Source of the DNA: Heliocidaris tuberculata
Lineage: Eukaryota; Echinodermata; Echinoidea; Camarodonta; Echinometridae
Direction: 5' to 3'
NCBI GenBank assembly: GCA_025618425.1
Contig: CM046847.1
Span: 17,257,766-17,321,765, forward strand
DNA length: 64,000 bases
Part shown: positions 21,598 through 33,500 of the stretch, piece by piece
Layout: every line of letters begins with the position of its first letter
How positions within the stretch are numbered: position 1 is the stretch's first letter
The notes under the pieces: model-generated
Seen by the model: the letters and a program-made list of their open reading frames with translations, nothing else
Told to the model about the DNA's origin: nothing
Databases searched by the model: none
Translations under genes and position numbers: made by a program

Positions 21598-24500
21598 CTG
21601 TCAAAGATTGTAGAAACAAAAGACGGATGCACATAAGTATATCTTGCACCATTAGAATACAGTCACTATTAAGCCAAGGGTAAATGAATCTTGAATCTTG
21701 AATCTTGAATCTTGAATCTTGCATCTTGAACGAATCCACATATTACATGTATTACGAATGCTTTTAGACTAGCTAACCATTGATTCATCAAAAATTAACA
21801 TCTTTCTAATTTCGACAACATGACAACAGTGTGACGCACTGTGGCCACATAGATAATAATAGTTTTGGATGGTATCACACTGCAATAAGGTGTCAGATTT
21901 GGAACACCTTACAGTTTTCGCAAGGGGAATATACTATGTTCACACGGTGTTTCAAACTGTGTGACCAACGGCCAGGGACAACAATGTAAGTGATCATAAA
22001 GACTCGTATTCATAAAGGCGGATTAATGAACTAGTTAGCCCTATTTTAAGTTAGTCCACTGATTTATAGAGCAACAGGTGTCAACCTCTTGATTCGATAG
22101 GAATGACTGTAATTCTGTAACAGAATTATACAAATTTACAATAGGGGCCTAATTATAATGACATCATTTTCTTTGTTCATTTAGTTAAAGAATTCCACAA
22201 ATTGAAGATGTTGACATTTGGCGCCTAGTAATAAATTCAACTTAATAAATCTGGCCCAGTAAGTGTGGACTAAAGTCGATCTGCCTTTTTGTACACCGTC
22301 GAAAGAATTTAGGAACATTTTTTAAAGTCCTGACAAAGTGACATATTGTGTTCACATTGTTGTCACATTGTTGTTACACTGTGCTTACACAGTTTGAAAT
22401 CGTGCTCTAAGTAGTGAGCAGTTACGACTTACCTTTTATTAAGCCGTAAAAGCCCTTTTTATTCTGCAAGACTGCGTTGTCATCCTCCGGTTCGGTGTTG
22501 GCCACCCCTCGATCACTCTGCAGGAGACTCATCCAGGCAGGCTGGGCATTCTGCACTCGAGACAGCGTGACGTGTGCGATGCGTGGCAGGTGCGCTAGTC
22601 TCGGGTAGAAGAAAGAATTGGCCGGGTGGCTGGGGACCCGGGATGTGATCTCGACGATCGGCTGACGGGGGACCTCGGGAAAATCTGGCGATGTGAACAT
22701 GAACCCTTGGTCCGTCCCCGCATCGAAGGGATAAAGGTCCAATGTCATGTCGTGAAGCCACTCTCCGCTCCGGCAGAGGTCAAGGGACGACTGACCCACA
22801 AACCAATCGGGACTCGGGTCGATACGAACAGCGAATGAGACCTGCGTTGAGGGCCAGAAAGAGAAATTCAGGTATATAAATAGACCAAGAAAGTGTACCT
22901 GGCATGCCTGGATGTATTCTTTGTGGGATTTCAGCGAAGTACATTGAATCGACTTGCATCTGTTAAACCGATGTGGCTGACCTTTCCGCTCTCTCCCACG
23001 CCTACACACAATTACTGGGTCATTACCAGCGCAAATTGAACAGAAAGTAGAAGCTAGGGAGTCCTGCGACTGGGGTGGTATGATCTAGGCGTACTTCTAG
23101 CTCTGGGTAATCACACCATTATACAAAGTTATCGGTATATTTCTATGTATATGTCATGATTTATAGCTATTTTTAGGTGCTGACGGCCATTTTGGACGCC
23201 ATTTGGAAAATAACCACTTTCCGAAGGTCCCATATTTTCTTACATTTTTAACATGTTATTCCTGACGTCAAACACTTCCGGAAATCGCTGAAAAACTTTT
23301 TTGTCGCAAATTTCTTTGGGGTCAAACCCTATATTGACGCGACTATAAAGTCATCTATATTTCTATATGAATTTAAATTTTCCTTCTTTTCTGATTTTGA
23401 TTATGCCACTCTGCTTACAGAAAGTGAAAGTTTGAAAGAAATCGGACAAGCAATAAGAAATAATTTTGGAAGGTTTTAATCACTATGCACAGGGGAATTT
23501 CAAATGGGCCGTATCGGAAGTTACTGTGATGCAGTGGCGAACAACTTCCCCCATTTGCTCCAACACACAAAATGACTGAAATGTCATTTTTGTCAAATTT
23601 TTTTACTCATTAGGATCATTTTCTTTATGAGGACCTATAACAATATGCTATCTACAATATATTTGGAGTACTGCCCTATAAGGGAAAAGGTGCTTAGAAG
23701 AAAACTGCAAATTGATGATATTTTTGTGTAGGCCTACGACAAACGGGAGAGTTGACCGCCGATTATGTCACAATCGACTCACCAAATTGCCAAATTTATT
23801 TATTCCTTGTCCAATTTCTTTCAAAATGTCACCATCCCGTTTTTCTTATTTTTCTGCTTTCACACAAATCATTTCATTCCGAAAGTTGGATTGCCCTTTA
23901 ATATAATTATCCGTCTTACCTCGGTGAATTCCCGTTGCATCCTAAACTGAATCGACGTCCTTCCCTCTCCTGCGGGGACGCCGGTGGCACTGGCAAAGGT
24001 GGTATAAACATCAGGCGATCGACCCGTCAATGCTGGTCGAAGATTCTTGATGTCTGCTCCCTCGACGAACCGGGAGAAAGGCTCGCTGGAGACTTCACCC
24101 TCTTTCCACATCTTAAAACGACTGTTGTGTACCACACCTGGATCATTTAGAGAGAAGAGGTAAAGATTAAGGCGTATCTGACATTTGTTCCTGGCTCTAT
24201 TCCGTCAAAGATAAAGGGGTACAGGGTCGCAATAGGGTTTTAGATAAGGTAAAGGGTTGGGACAAAGGTTAGGTAAAGTGTTGGGTTCAGAGATAAAGTA
24301 ATTTTTTTAATCGTAGATCCGCCCCTGGTGTGTCATATTGTGGAAACAGAGGAAATCACAGTGTGAACGCTTCACAGTATATTGCAGCAGAGAGGAGTTG
24401 AACACATCGAGTCTCGACCACCATTGTTTCACACTATGACACAGTACATGCAGTATAACTAACTATAAATAACTGCATTACATGGGTAACAGAATTGATT

Positions 24501-27500
24501 TTAAAGACGGTTACGTAGTCTAGGCAAGCGCAGTTTTCAAACAGTTTGACACAGTATTACAGTGTGGCAAACGGAGACAATCGCACTCTGTACGCACAAT
24601 GTACACAGTGTTAGAAGGAGGATCTAAAAACACGATTTAAAAAAAAACTTCCTCAGACATGCAGTCTTGCGCAATAAGCTCTATGAACTCATTTTTCAGG
24701 TTTGATATGTGGACTGGTTATACCTCATTAACTGAATGCCACTATAATACCACAGTTTGCAAGAGTTGCATTGCTTTACTTTATCTTTTTTATGTTTATT
24801 TTAAAAGGGTTACTGAACGGATTGAGTAGATAATGAGAATTTCCTCCTTTTCTGGTGATTAATTTGCACCAAAATTGGCTCAATCATCCGATATTTTCAT
24901 ATTATTAGAACAGGTGCTCTACATATTTGACCTGAAGAGGGAATTCCAATTTACAAATCCTTATAATGCTCAATAGCCAGTTAATATATCTTTAGAGTAC
25001 GTGCTCTTCTTAGCTCAAAAATATTGCTTTTATCGGAAGTAGGGCATGCTTGTTGATACCATTTTGATGTGGAAACGGCTATGTTATATCAAATTAAACC
25101 ACGAGAAAGTTTTGCCACAAGGCAGTTGCACTATTCTGGGGTATACAGAGTAGTTGCTGGTACATTTTAAACGGAGAGGGGCGGTTTGAAATGTATTTTG
25201 GAAAACATTTGGAAAACTTTAATGACAAAAAAACTATTAGCAAACAAGATAAATGGGCGTGGTCCTAAGCATTTGGAAGTTGCGCAAGTAGTAAAATTAT
25301 TTAAAAATCTGATTTTTAAATTTGTCAGGAAAAGTTAAGATACATTTTCCAAACACAAAATTATAAAGTGCCGTCAATAATTTTGGATTTTCAGACAGAA
25401 ATTGTAATTTAAAGGGGAGGGGATGTTGTGTCTCCTATATACAAACATAATCCTTTTAGTGACGCCCCTGTGCATATGTGATATGAGAGTTTTAGGAATG
25501 TAGGTCATATTGGCTGATACCATTCTGAAATGAAATCACCGAAGCTCTGTCAAAACAGCATTTTTGTACTTGTAATGTTATTCATTCAATAATTCGATGG
25601 TAAGTCCTTGAGGAAGGTGTTTGTATTAACGCTGGGAAACTGACCCGTGTCCCGTGGCTGTGGTCTAATTCAGAAAATGGCCATCAACTGCTGGTCAACA
25701 AAATACAAACATAGTGTAAAGGACATGACAGATCAGTTTAGATAGCTACCAAGGCTATTGCAAGGATCAACACAAATATCTGGTATAAAATTGCAAATAT
25801 GGAGTTCTATGTTTAATGCTCACAAAGGCATTAAGGCATGGCTCGTATTAATCCATGGTCTCACTAGACTTACGACCGGTTGCCGACTTCCACCAACTAC
25901 TGGTCGGTAGTTGGTTGTCTGAGATTGCAAAGAGGTTTCGTCAATCTTTATTTCGTTGTCAGCGGTAGGCAAATGGTTGTCGGAACATTTTAGTCGGCTG
26001 GAGCTTTACGCTACTGCATCGAAAAATCTTTTGCCGACCAAAATGGTTGTGGAGGGGGGGGGGGGGTGTTGTTGTTTTTTTAAGGTGAGTGACAGGTCTC
26101 GGACTGATCGCCTTTAGACCTTTAGTGCTCGTCGACCATCGTCGAGAGGATTTGGGTTGAAAATAAGGTCGGCGAATGATAGTCGCCGATTGATTCCCAA
26201 ACCATCACAGAGCCCCAACAACCAACGATAATCAAAACCATCCCAAAGACTTTCATGAAATCAACTCAAGGGTAATTTTGGTTGTGTTGCCTATTGAAGA
26301 AAAAAGGTTTTGCTTAGAAATGAGATGATTTAATATATGGACCACACACACACACACTACGATGATAGAAATGGGAGAGCCATATTGAGCTGTTTCTTCT
26401 TCATGAGCTTGATAAATTTTAGTAATTTATCCAGACAAGCTCTTATACATCCTTGCTTTGCACCAATACATTTATGTATTATTCATGTATTGCAATAATT
26501 ATTGGTGACCTATTCATCATAACCTGGCATAGAGGTGTCGTGGTCTAGTGAATACGTCACCGGACTGCGGATCATGCATGGTTCGCGGTTCGAGTCCCGC
26601 CGCGGCACTAATGTCCTTTGGCAAGACATTAATCTACATTTGTCACTCTCCACCCAGGTGTAGTAAATGGGTACCTGGTAGGAATTTATTCCTTGAATGC
26701 TTTCAGCGCCTTAGGGCAGCTGGGCTAAAGCCAGGGTAATAGTAGTACTTTGTGAGGCGCCTTGGGCATCCCCTGGGATGGATACGTGCGCATTATAAAT
26801 CTAGATATTATTATTATTATTATAAATATATAATTTAGACATTTTTGCACCAGTGATTCATAGCCTTCTGGTAAATCGCCGGTTTCTTATAATCGTCAAT
26901 CACTAAACGACCGTTCCTACAAGCGGTGGCCAATCAATCAGTCTTTGATGATCGGCGATTGGCCTACAACCGAATTAATGGCGACTATCCTACACCCGAT
27001 CGGCATCTGATCGCGGACCGATGTTTTTTTTCTTCCAGATTGGTTGTCGCTGGTCGTAGCTTTTCTTTTTTGGGGGGGGGGGGGGAGGGGGTGTCAGAAG
27101 TCGGCAGTCGGTCTTAAGGCCAGTGAGACCATGGCTTTAATAGGCACTTCTTGAGTTCTTTTGTGGTTGGATGTGTGATATTATCAGGAATTTCACCGTA
27201 CGGAAATGGCAATAGTGATGCCACAGTCGCATATCCACAAGTTTGGCAAAAAAACTTGTTTTTCGACTATCCTCAATTTTGGCAGTGTATATCTAAGAAC
27301 GTTCGTTAACTCTAACCGTATTTCCTTTGAAATTACATCAGACGACGATTAGTGCAAACCAGAATTGAAGGCTGTTCTCAGAAAATCTGGCAACCAATAG
27401 TACTGTAGTTTTCCACGCTTACCCATGCACAATAACAGACACCGTCTCTTGTACAGATAATGTTGATATAAGTTTACATGGCATAACAATATCAGGTTCT

Positions 27501-30500
27501 CATTAGTCGAGTCGAACAGTTTGGAGGCCTCCTTACTTTACAATTGTCGACAAAGATAAAAGCAGGAATATTATGGTTATTATCTTTAATGTTTTTCTAG
27601 GAAGTACATTGTCCCTGTTGAATTTCTTGTTGTTAGCAAGGTAAAAATTAGATGAATAGCATGAATGTGGAATAGATAACTTTCTATTTCTCGTTCGTAG
27701 CAAAATCAAGCCTCATTGCGCTTTTTCTACGGAGGTTTTTGTTTTTCGATCAGAGATATGAGTGGGTAGAAGTCGCGGTCTTGCAGCCCACTGGGTTTGT
27801 AATGATGACCCAATGTTATAGACAAGTGCCAATTTTGATGAGGAAATGACATCTTAGAAGCTCCTTCTTTTTTAGTTTACATCGCTCAGTTTCGCTGTCC
27901 TAGTCGGGTACTTCAAAAACCATTTGCTAATCAAAAAGCTAAATGGCCCGGTAATGCATCTGCGGGATCGCAGAGTCTAGTGTTTATATTCGCGGTGTGG
28001 GGCCCAGGAGAAAACTTTCTGGAAAGTCTTCAACCTCGGTGTCGCGATCACCAGTCCTCACCAGTGAAGATACAGAGCAGACGACCAGTGGTTTCATGAG
28101 AAAGCGCGCGTGGTTGCCATGGTTTCTTGGTGATAGAACTGGCGGGAACTCTTATTCACCTTGAGTCGGTAATTGAGAATTACTGAGGGAGCGGAGAGTC
28201 GGGTTTCATATTGTGTGACTCATCTTATTCGGTTGTGACGGCAGGCTGCCAAGGGTCTTGGCATCGACTACCTACCAGCTAGCGAAGAGAAAGTCATGAG
28301 CTAGACATTTTCTTTAATGTCTTTTCTCCCCATGGTTGGATTGAAACATTGCTGCACATGAAAACGCACATGACTGTAATTGGCTATTAAACTAGCTCTG
28401 ACCCAAACCCATACCATTCAACATGCTGAAGATTGGTCCCCATGTCCTCCTACAAGGAGGTGTATTTGATAAGGCTTATTACATGTATTACTTAACATTG
28501 TATACTCTGTGTTTTTTTTTAAATTTAAATAACAGTATTAAGACTTTGATATCTCAAATTCTTAATATCTCTTAATCATGTTAATGTCTCAAGCAAATGT
28601 CTTGTTTGTATCAGGCTATAAAATGAACGTTATTTCCTCCACATGCATTTCGCTAAGCCTGTCATAATTCTATGTCATTTAACTCTTTCCATTTAAATAA
28701 TTTTCTCTCCTGACTGTTTTCAAGGAACTTTCCTCGGATTTCTAAGGAAATCTCTCCAAACAGATATATCGTCGTCTTCTCAGTAATCAGAACTTAGAGC
28801 TAATAAACAGAAATAAAAACCTCTTTGGTCTCTTTATTCGTGCCAAGCACCACGGGGCTCTATACGGAGCAGTGTTTTACCATCTTGAGTAGATAGCAGT
28901 GAACGAGGATAGGGTTACTATGACAACAGGTTCTACATTTTCGTTGTTTTCTGAAATGATAGCGAGCTGACCGAGGAAAAATGCGGCTTACGCAAGCCTC
29001 TCGTTGGGTGACATTATAACCCAATACTGGCAAACCAGAAGCCGTGTAATAGAGGGTTCAGGACCGTTAGGGTTTAATTGGTGTGATTAAAGCCTCAGGC
29101 TGTCGGTCAGCCTGACATCTAAGGAGATAGTCAAAGTTGATCCAATCCAGACCTGTTTCCTACTTAAGACTGCATTGTATTCCACTAAGGTATTGATTCC
29201 ATATCTACAGGTTTATATTTGCAGGAGCCCTGTAATGGTGGTGTGATAGTAACGTGATAACCTGTTTATTATGCTCGTCTTATATAATTCCTGATTTTTA
29301 TAGACCAAGCGATCAGTGAATTATTAGTTTTTAGAGTGATTGGAGAGGAACAGACTGTGGGATAAGCTTTGTACTTGTAATATTCATACCTGCACTTTAT
29401 TCACTGCTATTGTAAACGATCTTTGGGTTTTTAGTTTTGTTTTGTTTTTTCTGGAGTTTGTTCTGTTTTTTGTTTTGTTTTTGTTTTTGTTTTTGTTTGT
29501 TTTTGTTTGTTTTTGTTTTGGGGGGGGGGGCATATATGCATGACGAGAGCGATTTAGGGTGCACATCATAACGTAATATAACATATGCGAACTTAATGGT
29601 TGTGTTGGTCCGAGAATATCGCCATAGTGCATTACCTGATCACCCTAGGTCGCCTGTGCTTAATCAGCATCATACCCGTGGTTCATATCATCGGAACTAA
29701 GCTCGACAGACGATTTTGAGACTTGCAGTGTCTTTAACATTAAAGTCAATCAATGTCGAAATCATTTCATCATGTTTGTATGAGCTGTTTTCGTCTTGAG
29801 CGTATGTCTGTGCTTAGTGTTAAAGGTAGGATGGAACATGAATGTGGAGAGTATTTTAGTTCCCATAATAGCTCCACTTTGGGATGATGGTCCTTTGTTC
29901 CAGCATTCCTGTGTTTGTTACGATGGGTATGTCGCATTCAAATCGGACAATATAACCAGACCGAAGCGCGAAAAATATAACAGAAATATAAAAAAAAAAA
30001 AAAGCACGCTTGCATTGCTTTAGAGAAAATGTTAACAGCTTGCCTCGATGTGGTCTTGTCCTTCATCTCGTAACACTGTAAACCTTTCTTTTCCATTTTT
30101 ACGTTATTCAGCCATTAAAACATTTATATATGTCACTTTTTATACACTTTTTAAGTGATAAAGATATTCATCACAAAAGCATTACACCATTTATCTCTTA
30201 AATAAGATAAGAGGATTGAATTAAATCTAATAGAGAGGTAAGGATTTTATCATCACGTCTTATTGGTTGACTTTAATTCTTTCTTTTTTAAAAAAAAACT
30301 TTAAAAATCACATAACAGACAAGGGCTTTATTGTCAAAATCCACAGAGTTAGCATTCCCGCCATTACCCATGACTCATAATTGTCAAGTTCACACCATTC
30401 GTTCACCATACATTACACATCTGTTACTCTTCTAACATTTTCTCATCGCATTTTCTCTTTATTCTTATATACTCTCTAATATATTCTTTTCTTAGTTCTT

Positions 30501-33500
30501 ACTATAGACAAACCTTCATTTCTTCATCTTTTTTTTTTCTCTCATTCTCTGGAGGTGCTCGGATTTCATCTGGACTCTAAGGGAACCAACAGTGAGGCAG
30601 TGTGTTTGATTTGCAGCCCCAGCGTGGGACATCCTGAACCACTCTTGATGGTAGAACTCACAGCGTGCCCGCAAGCCTCCATCATTACATCCCCGACAAG
30701 AACCAACTTAAACCCGACTAAGGCCAGAAAAAATGGCCTTTTTCATGTTTTCTTTATTCGTTTATTTTGAAATCCAGAAGGTAAAGCTGATTTTGAGTAC
30801 CCGTAGGGATGCTACATTTTAATAATTTTTTAATCATTGTGAATTATTTTCACGTAAATAATTATAAGTTGAGGTAGGGTTTATGCGAACAAATGTAAAC
30901 CAAAATAATCTCTATTTGGGAAAAGAAATTGGGCAATCAACTTTCAGATGATGAAAAATTAGTTAAGTATAAGTTACCTTTAAGGTAATAAGAGGGGTGT
31001 TCTTAAATGTAATTTAAAAGAAGAGAAAATATTTCCAATTCTACCACAATGGTAGAAGAAATAGACACTCCTGAATTCCCCATTAATGCTAATAAATGAT
31101 GTCTTCTAATAACTTTATTATAGTTGTAAAATGTTCAGATATTAGCATGGCGTAGTCAGGAGGCACAAGGTGCCATGCCCCCCCCCCCCCTATTCACCTG
31201 CTAAAAATAACATCCACGGAACTTAGGGGTCAAACGCGTGCTTGTGTGTGTGTGCGTGTGTGTGAGGGTATGTATCAATTTCAATTCAATTTTCAATTTA
31301 AAGACAATTATTTCCAACTTTCCAATTTAAGTGTACAAGGTTATAAATGAACAAAATAATGTATATGACAAAATATACATTCATGTGGTACATACATAGT
31401 TGGAGGTGTGACTCTGTGATTTTTGTGTCACCCCCTCCCCCATGTTCAACAAATCTGTCTACGCTAGTTCAAATGGGTCTAAATGTAAATGTACCGTCTA
31501 AATATCAATCAAAGTGTTCGTATCGCAAAGATAATTACTGTTCTTCATGAAATCCCTTTCAAGATATTTGAATGGATTAGACTGTCCTGAATTTGCCTTT
31601 ATAGGAATATTCAGACCTTTTTCTGAAAGGTCGATTACTAGAGTTATAATTATTTCATTTAAAAATATATATATTTGTCTATTCAAATATCGAATATTTT
31701 GTGTCGAAATTAATATGGTTCTTGTTCTCCACTACTTCATTCTAATACCCAATTATACAATTCCACTTTTTATACAATTTCATACTTTTCATAAATTAGG
31801 CTCTTGTTTTGATATTATAAGAAGTGTAAAAGTTGTAGAAGAAGCTGGTGTAATATTATGGTACAATCCAACTTTTCATACAATTTCATACTTTTCATAA
31901 ATTAGGCTCTGGTTTTGATATTATAAGAAGTGTAAAAGTTGTCGTAGAAGAAGCTGGTGTAATATTATGGTATTAAATAAAAGAAAATGTAGAATATTGG
32001 CAGACTATTAAGTCTAGAAAGAAGGACCAATGAAAGAGAAAGAAACATCTACAGGTAGTAAAAAAAATCTTTTGAACGATATCCAGGTAATAAGATCTCC
32101 ACAGCCGGTCTCAGCATGAACAGTGGACCCCTATACAGAGAGGTCAAAGGAACACCAAGAAAAAAAATCATCCATGTGCCCCTGCGCAAGGTACTCTTGG
32201 TGTTCTTGTATGATGGAATCAGACATTTTGAATCTCCTTCTCATTTTACGAAAGTCACAAAGATTTTTTTTTTTTCTTTCTGATTTTAATCTAAAAGGCG
32301 GTATATTTTTTTTCACTTGAAGAAATAAAAAAAAAAAAAAGGTTAGTATACAAAAAAACAGCAAATGTGTACACAATATTGTATATGAAATCAACTGTGC
32401 GACAATCAAGTTAAAGACTGTAATTAAAGTTATGGCAGTCCATGATTCTAAACATTACAATTTACAATAACAAAAAATTAATTACGGAATACATTCAAAA
32501 TTGATAGTATATAACTTTAGTTCAGTCTCCTTTTTAATTGCTAACTCTTAGGCTATCTTGAGATTTGAGAGGTAAAAACAGGACAAGCACAAAATCACAT
32601 TTGGCTCACATGTGTTCTCACTGAGAATTGAAAAAAAATAATGAGCAAGGTCTTAAGTACGATATTAACCTTTTCAATCACAAAACACTGTATCTATTTT
32701 AAGAACAAGACAAAAACACCTTGATCATCTTGAACTCGTTCAAACTAGGTCATGTAAATCGTTCTCACATGCAATTGCCAGAATAGGCCTGCAGATCTGC
32801 TTCTAAAATATTAAAGGTATTATTCAGCATTTTTAAATGAAAACGAAAGTGGTTTCCTTGTTCATAGATTTATATAAAATGCTTGTAATGATATATTTCA
32901 ATGTTTCTAACAAAAGCATAAGCATTTGCTTTGTTTTTTAAAAAAAGACTTGTTTTTCTTTGTGTTCTCTCCGTTTACGAAACGTACTTGGTTGTGCCAC
33001 AAATACTTCACTCGTGATTTCTTTCTAGATTTTATTGCTTATTTTGACATCTGAACACTTTTGACTGATGTTCTTAGGTGAAAGTTTCCTCCTCCAAAAT
33101 ATATGAAACCGTTCCTTTAAAAGGTCACACACATATATCTCTGAGTTGTCTTTTTTTCTGTCCCGAGACACGAGGGAACAACCAACTGATCTCTAAAGGG
33201 CTCGTTACACGTGGTGCTTTACCGCAACAATTATGTTCAGTTTGCTCTCATACAATTCATGTTTTAAAGGTGCTATTTAAATCACTTTTGGCTAAATCAG
33301 TCCAAAATATTATAAATTATAAGATGACTTAGGAAAACCAACATCTAGTAGGGTATTTTTTAAACTTCTTATAATTAAGATGAATACGTAACATTTGAAT
33401 TGAAAGAGTGGAGACAGAGCTAGCGAAAGATGATGGGTCGTCGTATTTTGTTATCCAAACGTACTTTGAACTTACACTGTTTTGTTTCACTTTTAACAAA

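Noticed and set aside
26533..26606. Possible functional tRNA gene
   Set aside because: A and B boxes are good, but the sequence is fused to a SINE body shared with 14874-15137 and the acceptor stem does not pair convincingly.
29425..29531. CRISPR-like or other regular repeat array
   Set aside because: The regular spacing is a simple (GTTTTT)n microsatellite without spacers; the window is eukaryotic.
30555..30770. 71-codon + strand ORF that looks protein-like
   Set aside because: No recognised domain, no flanking exon signals and no RT motif, so I could not support it as coding.
31146..31200. Another hAT-type terminus (ATGGCGTAGTCAGGAGG)
   Set aside because: It resembles the left end of the element at 18032, but no matching right end or target duplication was found.
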